A program made the position numbers and the translations under genes. The notes under the pieces were generated by a model. The model had not been told where the DNA came from. It saw only the letters and a list, made by a program, of their open reading frames with translations, and searched no databases. Of a stretch of 64,000 nucleotides of DNA, positions 50,442 to 58,290 are shown piece by piece. Source of the DNA: Phenylobacterium sp. (lineage in GTDB: Bacteria; Pseudomonadota; Alphaproteobacteria; Caulobacterales; Caulobacteraceae); assembly GCF_004799515.1 (NCBI RefSeq), contig NZ_SSMX01000046.1:62001-126000 (forward strand), in the 5' to 3' direction. Numbering within the stretch: position 1 is the stretch's first letter; every line of letters begins with the position of its first letter.

Positions 50442-51713
50442 TCACCGCCCCAGCGCCCGCCAGCCGATGTCCGTGCGGTGGAAGCCCTCCGGCCAGTCGA
50501 TCAGGGCCACCGCGCCATAGGCCCGCTCTCGCGCCTCGGCTAAGTCCCGGCCCAGGGCGCAGACGTTGAGGGCGCGGCCGGCGCCGGCCAGCACGGTCCC
50601 GTCGGGGCCGGCGGAGGTTCCGGCGTGGAAGACCACGACGCCTTCGCCGAAGTCCTGGTCCAGGCCGCCGATGACGCTGCCGGCCTTGGCCGGACCGGGA
50701 TAGCCCTCGGTGGCCAGGACCACGCAGATCGCCGCCTCGTCGCGCCAGACCGGGTCGGGCAGTTCGTTCAGCCGGCCGGTGGCGCAGGCCATCAGGTAGG
50801 GGACGAGGTCGCTCTCCAGGCGCAGCATCAGGACCTGGGTCTCCGGGTCGCCAAAGCGGGCGTTGAACTCGATCAGCTTCGGCCCGTGCCGCGTGGCCAT
50901 CAGCTCCACGAAGAGCACGCCGCGGTAGGGCGCGCCGTCGGCGGCGATGCCCTTGAAGGCGGGCTCGGCCAGGAGGGTGCGCGTCTGCTCGATCAGGTCG
51001 TAGGTGAAGACCGGCGCCGGCGAATAGGTGCCCATGCCGCCGGTGTTGGGGCCCCGGTCGCCGTCGAAGACGCGCTTGTGGTCCTGGGCCCAGCCGAACA
51101 GCTTCGAATGCTTGCCGTCGCAGAGCGCGAACAGCGAGCCGATCTCGCCCTCCAGGTATTCCTCGATCACCACCCGCGCCCCGGCCGCGCCGAAGTGGCC
51201 GGAGAAGGCGTCGTCGATGGCCGCCTCCGCCGCCGTGCGGTCCGGCGCGATGGCCACGCCCTTGCCGGCGGCCAGGCCGTCGGCCTTGACCACATAGGGC
51301 GGCTCGAAATGGCTGAGCGCCGCCTTGGCCTCCTCGGCGGTGTCGCAGATGCGGTACTGCGAGGTCGGCAGGTGGTGGCGGTCGCAGAAGGCCTTGGTGA
51401 AGGCCTTGGAGGACTCCAGCATCCCGGCTGCGGCGGTGGGGCCGAAGCAGGGGATGCCCGCCGCCTCCAAGGCGTCGGCGAGGCCGGCCTCGACGGCGAC
51501 CTCCGGCCCGATCACCACGAGGTCGGCGGCGATCTCCTGGGCCAGCATCACCTGGCGGGCGACCTCGGTCGGCTTGAGATCGCGGATCTCCGCGATCCCA
51601 GCCATGCCCGGATTGCCCGGCGCGCAGACCAGGCGCTTCACGAGCGGCGACTGTTTGATCTTCCAGGCCAGCGCGTGCTCGCGCCCGCCGGAGCCCACCA
51701 GAAGGATGTTCAT
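50442..51713 (-). CDS. purD: Phosphoribosylamine-glycine ligase
   Basis: A 423-residue ATP-grasp enzyme of purine synthesis that joins glycine to phosphoribosylamine. It starts MNILLVGSGGREHALAWKI and shows GPEVAVEAGLADAL, YVVKADGLAAGKGV and the ATP-grasp loops (EGEIGSLFALCDG, NTGGMGTYSPAP). The ATG at 51713 gives the expected N-terminus; sequence upstream in frame is not coding-like. Length is the usual one. It appears monocistronic and is divergent from the TPR gene at 51819. Confidence 0.95.
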   Translation of the reverse strand: MNILLVGSGGREHALAWKIKQSPLVKRLVCAPGNPGMAGIAEIRDLKPTEVARQVMLAQEIAADLVVIGPEVAVEAGLADALEAAGIPCFGPTAAAGMLESSKAFTKAFCDRHHLPTSQYRICDTAEEAKAALSHFEPPYVVKADGLAAGKGVAIAPDRTAAEAAIDDAFSGHFGAAGARVVIEEYLEGEIGSLFALCDGKHSKLFGWAQDHKRVFDGDRGPNTGGMGTYSPAPVFTYDLIEQTRTLLAEPAFKGIAADGAPYRGVLFVELMATRHGPKLIEFNARFGDPETQVLMLRLESDLVPYLMACATGRLNELPDPVWRDEAAICVVLATEGYPGPAKAGSVIGGLDQDFGEGVVVFHAGTSAGPDGTVLAGAGRALNVCALGRDLAEARERAYGAVALIDWPEGFHRTDIGWRALGR

Positions 51714-51818
51714 GCCCCGCGCTTTCGCCCGCGCGGAAAGCTCGGTCAAGGGCGCGGCTACAGCCCCGGGCGATGACGCGGTAAGGTTCGAATCCCCACG
51801 CGTGGAGGCGGCGAACGG

Positions 51819-53942
51819 ATGGGACTGCAAGAACCGGACGCCGCGACGCTGCAGGCGATCTGCGACCAGGGCCTGGCGCACCATCAGGCCGGCCGGCTGG
51901 AGGCGGCGCGCCAGCACTACGAGCACGTGCTGGCGGCCGATCCGCGCCACTTCGACGCCCTGCACCTGCTGGGCGTCTACGCCGTGCAGACCCGTCAGCT
52001 GGAGGCGGCGGTCGATCTGATCGGCCAGGCGATCGCGGTGAAGGGCGATGTGGCCCGCGCCTACGGCAACCTCGCCAATGCGCTGAACGGCCTGGGCCGC
52101 CATGAGGACGCCGTCGCGGCCTCAGACCAGGCTATCGCCCTGGACCCGGATTTCGCCGAGGCCCACGGCAACCGCGGCCAGGCGCTGCGGCGCCTGGGCC
52201 GCCCGCTGGAGGCCCTGGCCAGCTACCAGCGGGTGGTGGCGCTGCGGCCCACGGCGCAGGCCGCGTTCAACCAGGCGACCTTGCTGCGCGAGCTTGGCCA
52301 CCTCGATGAGGCGCTGGCGGGCTACGATCAGGCCATCGCGCTCAAGCCCGACTACGCCGAGGCCCACCGCAGCCGGGGGATCACGCTGGGCGACCTGGGA
52401 CGCCTGCCGGAGAGCCTGGCGAGCTTCGAGCGGGCCGTCGCCCTCAACCCGGCCTATGCTGAGGCCCACGTCAGCCTGGGCAAGGCGCTGCGCGAGCTGG
52501 GCGCCGCCGAGGCGGCCCTTGCCAGCCAGGACCGGGCCATCGCGCTCAGCCCGGACCACGCCGAGGCCCACGGCAACCGCGGCAACGCGCTGGTCGACCT
52601 GGGGCGGCCCGCCGAGGCGTTGGCCAGCTACGCGCGGGCCACGGTGCTGAAGCCGGACTACGTCGAGGCGCTCAGCAACCGGGCGCCGGCGCTGCGCGAG
52701 CTGGAGCGCGCCGACGAGGCGCTGGACGCCACGGACGCGGCCATTGCGCTGAAGCCGGACTATGCCGAGGCGCACAACAACCGCGGAGGCGCGCTCTACG
52801 ACCTGCGCCGGCTGGATGAGGCGCTGGCGAGCTATGACCGGGCGATCGCGCTGAAGCCCGACTATGCCGAGGCGCACAGCAACCGCGGCGTCGTGCTCTA
52901 CGACATGCGGCGGCCGAACGCGGCGCTGGCGAGCTATGACCAGGCGATCGCGCTCAAGCCGGACTTCGCCGAAGCGCACCACCACCGGGCCATGTGCCTG
53001 CTGCTGCTGGGCGATTTCGCGCAAGGCTGGGCGCAGTACGAATGGCGCTGGCGGACCAGCCAGTTCGGCTCGCGGCCGCGGCCGTTCGCTGCGCCCCTTT
53101 GGCTCGGCGAGGCGAGTCCGGCGGGCAAGATCCTGCTGGTCCATTGCGAGCAGGGGCTGGGCGACAGCCTGCAGTTCTGCCGCTACGTCCCCCGGGCCGC
53201 CGCTCTGGGGGCCAAGGTGGTGCTGGAGGTCCAGCCGGGACTGGAGCGGCTGCTGGCGCGGCTGCCCGGCGTGGCGCGGGTCGTCACCCGGGGCGAGCCG
53301 CTGCCGCCGCACGACCTGCAGACCCCGCTGATGAGCCTGCCGTTCGCGCTTGGCGCGACGCTCGACGCCTGGGACGGGTCCTATCTGCAGGCCGACCCGG
53401 ACGAGGCGGTGGCCATGGCGGGCCGGATGCCGGGCTCCGGGCGGCTGCGGGTCGGGCTCTGCTGGGCCGGCGGGCTGAAGCCGGGCCAACTGATCGGCGG
53501 GAGCATCGACAAGCGCCGCTCGCTGGCCCTGGAGGCCTTCGCGCCGCTGGCCGCCATCGATGGCATCGAGGTCTACAGCCTGCAGAAGGGACCGCCGGCC
53601 GCCGGGCTCGCCGAGGCGCGGGCGCGCGGCTGGGCGGGGCCGGAGATCGTCGACCTGACGGGGGAGCTGAAGGACTTTGCCGACACCGCCGCCCTGGCCG
53701 CCAACCTCGACCTGGTGATCGCCTGCGACACGGCGGTGGCGCACCTGGCGGGCGGCATGGGCAAGCCGGTGTGGATTCTCAACCGCTTCGACGCCTGCTG
53801 GCGGTGGCTGGACGGCCGCACCGACAGTCCCTGGTATCCCAGCGCGCGCTTGTTCATCCAGCCCGCGCCCGGCGACTGGGCGAGCGTCATGGATCAGGTG
53901 CAGGACGAGCTGGCGGCCCTGGCGCGTGAGGCCGCGCCCTAG
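51819..53942 (+). CDS. TPR protein fused to a glycosyltransferase-9-like domain
   Basis: A 707-residue protein. Residues about 10-400 form some eleven 34-residue TPR units with the signature AxALKPDYAEAHxNRGxALxxLGRxxEALASY. Residues about 425-690 resemble the heptosyltransferase/GT9 fold: ILLVHCEQGLGDSLQFCRYV, RVGLCWAGG, IACDTAVAHLAGGMGKPVWIL and WYPSARLF. TPRs usually bind protein partners, so the enzyme may glycosylate proteins or organise an envelope glycan complex. Acceptor unknown. The stop codon overlaps the convergent phoB stop by four bases. Confidence 0.82.
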   Translation: MGLQEPDAATLQAICDQGLAHHQAGRLEAARQHYEHVLAADPRHFDALHLLGVYAVQTRQLEAAVDLIGQAIAVKGDVARAYGNLANALNGLGRHEDAVAASDQAIALDPDFAEAHGNRGQALRRLGRPLEALASYQRVVALRPTAQAAFNQATLLRELGHLDEALAGYDQAIALKPDYAEAHRSRGITLGDLGRLPESLASFERAVALNPAYAEAHVSLGKALRELGAAEAALASQDRAIALSPDHAEAHGNRGNALVDLGRPAEALASYARATVLKPDYVEALSNRAPALRELERADEALDATDAAIALKPDYAEAHNNRGGALYDLRRLDEALASYDRAIALKPDYAEAHSNRGVVLYDMRRPNAALASYDQAIALKPDFAEAHHHRAMCLLLLGDFAQGWAQYEWRWRTSQFGSRPRPFAAPLWLGEASPAGKILLVHCEQGLGDSLQFCRYVPRAAALGAKVVLEVQPGLERLLARLPGVARVVTRGEPLPPHDLQTPLMSLPFALGATLDAWDGSYLQADPDEAVAMAGRMPGSGRLRVGLCWAGGLKPGQLIGGSIDKRRSLALEAFAPLAAIDGIEVYSLQKGPPAAGLAEARARGWAGPEIVDLTGELKDFADTAALAANLDLVIACDTAVAHLAGGMGKPVWILNRFDACWRWLDGRTDSPWYPSARLFIQPAPGDWASVMDQVQDELAALAREAAP
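52029..52995 (+). repeat. 102-base coding repeats encoding TPR units
   Basis: The DNA encoding the TPR region repeats with a 102-base period; adjacent copies such as those around 52740-52960 share long nearly identical stretches (GCGATCGCGCTGAAGCC type). This may allow copy-number change by recombination while preserving frame. It is a coding repeat, not a CRISPR. Confidence 0.75.
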
Positions 53943-54634
53943 CCTTCGAGGTCGAGGGAGTAGCCGGCGGAACGGACCGTGCGGATCGGATCGTCGGCGT
54001 CGGAGACGCCGAGGGCCTTGCGCAGGCGGCCGATGTGCACGTCGACGGTGCGGGCCTCGACGTAGACGTCGGAGCCCCAGACGGCGTCCAGCAGCTGTTC
54101 GCGGGAGAACACCCGACCGGGGTGTTGCATCAGGTAGTCGAGCAGGCGGAACTCGGTAGGGCCGAGATGGATCTCCTGGCCCGCACGCTTCACCCGGTGG
54201 GCCACACGGTCGATCAAGAGGTCGCCGCGGCGCACGCGGTCCTCGGCCAGGCCCGGACGAATGCGGCGCAGCACCGCGCGGATGCGGGCGGTGAGCTCGG
54301 TCATCGAGAACGGCTTGACCACATAGTCGTCGGCGCCGGTGTCGAGGCCGCGCACCCGGTCGGTCTCCTCGCCGCGGGCGGTCAGCATGATGATCGGCAC
54401 GTTGCGGGTCTCGTTGCGCTGGCGCAGGCGGCGGCAGACCTCGATCCCCGAGACCTTGGGCAGCATCCAATCCAGCACGATCAGGTCCGGCAGGCGCTCG
54501 TCGACCAGCAGGAGGGCCTCCTCGCCGTCGCCGGCCAGGGCCACGTCATAGCCTTCCTTCTGCAGGTTGTACTGCAGCAGGGTCGCGAGCGAATCCTCGT
54601 CCTCGACCACCAGGACATGCGGCGTCATCTGCAT
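53939..54634 (-). CDS. phoB: Phosphate regulon response regulator PhoB
   Basis: A 231-residue OmpR/PhoB-type regulator. The receiver (about 1-120) has VVEDEDSLAT, phosphoacceptor VLDWMLP and the KPFSMTEL lysine; the winged helix (about 130-228) ends with RTVRSAGYSL. It binds pho boxes when phosphate is scarce. phoU lies 5 bases upstream on the same strand and phoR is upstream of that, so the kinase, PhoU and regulator form one unit. Its stop overlaps that of the TPR gene. Confidence 0.95.
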   Translation of the reverse strand: MQMTPHVLVVEDEDSLATLLQYNLQKEGYDVALAGDGEEALLLVDERLPDLIVLDWMLPKVSGIEVCRRLRQRNETRNVPIIMLTARGEETDRVRGLDTGADDYVVKPFSMTELTARIRAVLRRIRPGLAEDRVRRGDLLIDRVAHRVKRAGQEIHLGPTEFRLLDYLMQHPGRVFSREQLLDAVWGSDVYVEARTVDVHIGRLRKALGVSDADDPIRTVRSAGYSLDLEG

Positions 54635-54639
54635 CGCGG

Positions 54640-55332
54640 TCAGACCTGCAGGGCGTCGGTCTTGGGCCGGCCGCCCACCATCTCCTGGCCGGTGATCTCG
54701 TAGTGGATGATCTCGGCGATGTTGGTGGCGTGGTCGCCGATCCGCTCGAGGTTCTTGGCCACGAACAGCATGTGGGCGCAGGCGGTGATCGTGCGCGGGT
54801 CGCCCATCATGTAGGTGAGCAGCTCGCGGAACAGGGCGTTGTAGTGCTCGTCGACCTCGTCGTCCTGGCTCCAGACGGCGAGCGCGCGTTCCAGGTCGGA
54901 GCGGGAGTAGGCGTCGATGACGCTGGAGAGCCGTCCCAGCACCAGCTTGCCCATGCGCTCGATGGAGCGGGTGAGCGGCGTCAGCGGATCGCTCTCGATG
55001 ATCACCAGAGTGCGCTTGGCGATGTTCTTGGCGAGGTCCCCGCAGCGTTCGAGGTTGCTGGCCACCTTCATGGCCGCCACCGCGCGCCGCAGGTCGTCGG
55101 CCACCGGCTGGCGCAGGGCGATCAGGCGGATGGTCTTGCGTTCGATGTCGCGCTCGGCCTCGTCCAGCTTGTCGTCGCGCACGACGACGGAGGCTGCGAG
55201 CTCCTGGTTGCGCTTGACCACGCCGTTCACGGCGTCAGCCACCTGGGCCTCGGTCAGGCCGCCCATCCGGACGCATTCGGCGGCGAGGCTGTTCAACTCA
55301 TCCTCGTAGGACTTGACGATGTGCTCGCTCAT
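54640..55332 (-). CDS. phoU: Phosphate transport/signalling regulator PhoU
   Basis: A 230-residue protein of two PhoU helical bundles (HIVKSYEDELNSLAAECVRMGGL and RIGDHATNIAEIIHYEI with metal-binding DExxH-type pattern). PhoU restrains PhoR when phosphate is ample and usually partners with the PstSCAB transporter. It is 5 bases upstream of phoB and 55 bases downstream of phoR. In Caulobacter, as I recall, pstCAB sit between phoR and phoU; they are absent here. Confidence 0.94.
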   Translation of the reverse strand: MSEHIVKSYEDELNSLAAECVRMGGLTEAQVADAVNGVVKRNQELAASVVVRDDKLDEAERDIERKTIRLIALRQPVADDLRRAVAAMKVASNLERCGDLAKNIAKRTLVIIESDPLTPLTRSIERMGKLVLGRLSSVIDAYSRSDLERALAVWSQDDEVDEHYNALFRELLTYMMGDPRTITACAHMLFVAKNLERIGDHATNIAEIIHYEITGQEMVGGRPKTDALQV

Positions 55333-55387
55333 TCACCTTCGCCTTTCGGGCCCGCCGGGGCCCGGCGCTTGCCCCTATGCTACAGTC

Positions 55388-56542
55388 TCATGACGCTTTG
55401 ACGACGCCTTCCGGCGCGTGGGCCATGGGAAAATAGGCCGTGAACGTACTACCCTCGCCCTCGGCGCTGGCCACCACAAGCCCGCCGCGGTGGCGGTTCA
55501 TGATGTGCTTGACGATGGCGAGGCCGAGGCCCGTGCCGGAGCGCGCGCCGCTCTTCTGGCCATCGACCCGGTAGAAGCGCTCGGAGAGCCGGGGCAGGTT
55601 CTGGCGGGCGATGCCGGGCCCGAGGTCGGTGACCCGCAGCGCCGCGTAGGTCTCCTGCGACGGGTCGGGCGCCACCAGCGACAGGCGCGGCACGCCCTCC
55701 TGGCTGGCGGCGGCGGCCAGGTCGCTGAGGCCGCTCTGCAGCTCGATGCGCACGCTGGCGTTGTCGGGGGAATATTTGATGGCGTTGTCCAGGAGGTTCT
55801 GCACCACCTGCACGATCTGGTCGCGCTCGCCGCGCACGGTCATCGAGGCGCCGGCGCAGGAGCGCCAGTCCAGCTTCACCCGCCGCTGGGCGCCGAGCGG
55901 CGAGGCGGCCTCCACCACCTCGCCCACCACCATCACGAGGTCGACGACGCCGCGCGGCGGCACGTGCTCGTCCAGCTCGATGCGGCTGAGCGAGGTCAGG
56001 TCGGCGATCAGGCGCGCCATGCGGTCGGCCTGGGCCTGCATGATGCCGAGGAACTTGTCGCGGGCGGCGACGTCGTCGCGGGCGTGGCCGCGCAGGGTCT
56101 CGATGAAGCCGGAGAGCGAGGCCAGCGGCGTGCGCAGCTCATGGCTGGCGTTGGCCAGGAAGTCGACCCGAGTGCGTTCCACCCGGCGGACCTCGGTCTC
56201 GTCATGGAAGGTCAAGAGCGCCAGCCGCGCCCCATCGTGGCCGAAGCCCAGCCAGCGCGCCCGCACCCGCAGGCTGCGGGTCTGGGCGCCGGTGGTCTCA
56301 TAGGCGCCCTCGGCGTCGGTCTCGTCGAAGAGGGCCGCGTCCACCGTGGTCAGCACGACGGGGTCGCGCACCGCCGACAGCAGCATGCCCTCCTCGGCGG
56401 TGATCCGCAGCATCTCGCGCGCCGCGGCGTTGGCCAGGATGTAGCGCCGCGCGGTCAGGTCCTCGGCCTCGAAGCCCGCGACCACCAGGATCGGGTCCGG
56501 CAAGGCGTCGATCAGGGCCGCGTAGAGCTGCGCGGCCGGCAT
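55388..56542 (-). CDS. phoR: Phosphate regulon sensor kinase PhoR (no transmembrane segment seen)
   Basis: A 384-residue kinase. A PAS-like region (about 8-115) is followed by the HisKA box FLANASHELRTPLASL (H134), the ATPase motifs NLLDNAIKYS, DLGPGI and GTGLGLAI. I see no hydrophobic membrane-spanning stretch in the N-terminal 120 residues, unlike classical PhoR, which has membrane helices; a soluble form or PAS-sensing kinase is implied unless the true start lies further upstream. A Pho box 71 bases before the ATG supports phosphate-controlled expression. PhoB and PhoU genes follow. Confidence 0.88.
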   Translation of the reverse strand: MPAAQLYAALIDALPDPILVVAGFEAEDLTARRYILANAAAREMLRITAEEGMLLSAVRDPVVLTTVDAALFDETDAEGAYETTGAQTRSLRVRARWLGFGHDGARLALLTFHDETEVRRVERTRVDFLANASHELRTPLASLSGFIETLRGHARDDVAARDKFLGIMQAQADRMARLIADLTSLSRIELDEHVPPRGVVDLVMVVGEVVEAASPLGAQRRVKLDWRSCAGASMTVRGERDQIVQVVQNLLDNAIKYSPDNASVRIELQSGLSDLAAAASQEGVPRLSLVAPDPSQETYAALRVTDLGPGIARQNLPRLSERFYRVDGQKSGARSGTGLGLAIVKHIMNRHRGGLVVASAEGEGSTFTAYFPMAHAPEGVVKAS

Positions 56543-56612
56543 GGTCGACGGACGGGGTTCGGTCAGGGCCAGGGCGATTCTCCGTTGTCAGGACTCTAAC
56601 ATCGCCAGTCCC

Positions 56613-56630
56613 GTGTCAGATCGGTGACAG
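56613..56630 (-). promoter_or_regulatory. Candidate Pho box upstream of phoR
   Basis: Read on the minus strand the sequence is CTGTCACCGATCTGACAC: two 7-base half-sites CTGTCAC and CTGACAC separated by 4 bases, i.e. the 11-base periodicity of the PhoB box (CTGTCAT-N4-CTGTCAY). It ends 71 bases before the phoR ATG; 11 bases further on, TGTTAG could be the -10, at the normal Pho spacing. A third partial half-site (CTGACAA) occurs at 56591-56585. A GANTC site (GACTC, 56592-56596) lies in the same stretch. Confidence 0.8.
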
Positions 56631-56743
56631 TTAAGCCTGGAGTTGGGCCCGGAGCCCGGATCGCGCCCAATGTGGCGGGAACCCGACCTTGGCTGTTGCC
56701 GTTGTTTGGCGTCAGCAGGGGTGGCTCCAGTCAAGTCGTGGCG

Positions 56744-57439
56744 ATGAACGATCAACCCGAGGCAGGACTCCCCGGCCCAGAGTCTGGCGCCGGTCCCGAC
56801 GCCGGCGCGCTCGAAACCGCGCTGGCGCAGAAGAGCGCCCTGCTGCACGAAATCGACCACCGGGTGAAGAACAACCTGCAGCTGATCGCCTCGCTTATCC
56901 TGCTGCAGAGCCGCCGCACCGCCGATCCGGCCGCCCGCGCGGCGCTGAAGACCGTTCTGGAGCGGGTGGCCGCGGTGGCCACCGTCCACCGCCGGCTGTT
57001 CCAAAACGACCCCTTGAGCTTCGACGTGGCGGACTTCATCCGCGACCTGACCGGCGACCTCGCCGCCTCGGCCGGCCGCGACGACCTGGAGATCGCGCTG
57101 GACCTCGATCACATCGCCATCCCCGCCGCCTCCGCCGCGGCCTTCGCCCTGGTGGTCAACGAGCTGCTGGGCAACGCGGTGAAGCACGCCTTCCCGCCCG
57201 GACGCCGCGGGCGGGTGAGCGTGCGCCTCAGCAACGGCGACGGCCTCTGCCGGCTGACCATCGCCGACGACGGCGTGGGCCTGGGCGGCCAGCCGCCGGG
57301 GTTCGGCCTGACGATCGTCAAACTGCTGGGCCAGCAGCTTCACGCCGACGTGCAGGTCGAGGACGCGCAACCCGGCGTGCGCGCGACAGTTATTGTCCCC
57401 ATGACCGCCGTTCCGAAACCCGATCGGGCCTCACCGTGA
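56744..57439 (+). CDS. HisKA_2-type histidine kinase
   Basis: A 231-residue soluble kinase of the HisKA_2/HWE-like class: EIDHRVKNNLQLIASLILLQ phosphoacceptor box (about residue 38), NELLGNAVKHAF N-box, IADDGVGLG and FGLTIVKLLGQQL. It has no sensor domain. The ATG at 56744 is taken as start; an upstream in-frame start exists at 56624 and would run over the phoR promoter. It is followed with GTGA overlap by a response regulator, so the two are a pair. It is divergent from phoR. Confidence 0.85.
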   Translation: MNDQPEAGLPGPESGAGPDAGALETALAQKSALLHEIDHRVKNNLQLIASLILLQSRRTADPAARAALKTVLERVAAVATVHRRLFQNDPLSFDVADFIRDLTGDLAASAGRDDLEIALDLDHIAIPAASAAAFALVVNELLGNAVKHAFPPGRRGRVSVRLSNGDGLCRLTIADDGVGLGGQPPGFGLTIVKLLGQQLHADVQVEDAQPGVRATVIVPMTAVPKPDRASP

Positions 57440-57900
57440 CCGCCCCCGATCCCCTCGACGTATTGATCGTCGAAGACGAGGTGCTGCTCGCCGAGGAGCT
57501 GGCCTTCCTGGTGCGCGAAGCGGGCTTGCGCGAAGTGGGCCGCGCCATGAGCTCGCGCGAGGCCGTGGCGCTGGCCGCCGAGCTCACCCCCGACCTCGCC
57601 CTGGTCGACGTCCACCTGCGTGACGGCCCGACCGGCGTGGAGGCCGCGCGCCTGATCGTGCAGGACGTGGGCGCGGTGGTGCTGTTCATGACCGCCAATG
57701 TGGCCCGCCTGCCCAGCGACTACGCCGGCGCCTGCGGGGTGATCGGCAAACCCTACTCCGAGCGCGCGGTGAAGACCGCGCTCGCCTATCTGGAGGTCTG
57801 CCTGCGCGACGGCCGTGCGCCCGGGCCGCCGCCGCTCGGCCTGACTCTCTCGCCGCGCTACCGCGAGCTGTGGGACGGCGGCCTCGCCGAGACGGGCTGA
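57436..57900 (+). CDS. Single-domain response regulator
   Basis: A 154-residue receiver protein: VLIVEDEVLLAEELAFL, acceptor aspartate in LALVDVHLRDGPTG, and GVIGKPYSERAVKTAL lysine. No output domain follows beyond a 30-residue tail, so it acts by protein interaction or by passing phosphate. GTG start overlaps the kinase's stop (GTGA). The kinase/regulator pair is like those of the alphaproteobacterial stress and light-response pathways, but no sigma or anti-sigma gene is present. Confidence 0.88.
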   Translation: MTAPDPLDVLIVEDEVLLAEELAFLVREAGLREVGRAMSSREAVALAAELTPDLALVDVHLRDGPTGVEAARLIVQDVGAVVLFMTANVARLPSDYAGACGVIGKPYSERAVKTALAYLEVCLRDGRAPGPPPLGLTLSPRYRELWDGGLAETG

Positions 57901-57902
57901 GC

Positions 57903-58172
57903 TTGTCCAGCCTGGTCGCCAACAGCGTCGGCACCCTGGCCGCGCTTTGCTCCATGTCCAGTTTCGCGCCGCAGATCGCCAAGATCTGGCGCGACCGCGA
58001 CGCCGGCGAGATTTCGCTGGCCATGTACCTGGTGACGGTGACCGGCTTCTGCCTCTGGACGGCTTACGGCCTCTTCACCCGCAGCTGGCCGGTGGTGGTC
58101 TCCAACTTCGTCTGCCTGGGCATGTCGGCGACGGTGTTGGCGCTCAAGTGGCGCTTCAGCCGCCACAGCTGA
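57903..58172 (+). CDS. SemiSWEET-type transporter (PQ-loop family)
   Basis: An 89-residue membrane protein with three helices and the PQ-loop segment SSFAPQIAKIWRDRDAGEISLAMY. SemiSWEETs are half-size SWEET sugar transporters that work as dimers. TTG at 57903, three bases after the response regulator stop, is taken as the start; GTG 57870 would overlap the regulator. It appears to be the third gene of the kinase operon, hinting at a sugar-linked signal, although the link is only positional. Confidence 0.85.
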   Translation: MSSLVANSVGTLAALCSMSSFAPQIAKIWRDRDAGEISLAMYLVTVTGFCLWTAYGLFTRSWPVVVSNFVCLGMSATVLALKWRFSRHS

Positions 58173-58290
58173 CCGAGGGCGTGTCGGCGACAGCCTAGCC
58201 ATGCCGGGCGGGCGGCCTTAAGGCTGCCGCGGTTGGCCGTCAGAGCGGCGGCGACGAAGATCCTCCGACCAAGACCTTTCGAGCAGACGC

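Noticed and set aside
51785-51796. GGTTCGAATCCC resembling a tRNA T-arm
   Set aside because: Only two base pairs of the T-stem can form, and no acceptor stem, D-arm or anticodon arm folds around it.
52029-52995. Regularly spaced DNA repeats that might suggest a CRISPR
   Set aside because: The 102-base period lies in an open frame and encodes TPR units; there are no short identical repeats with unique spacers and no cas genes.
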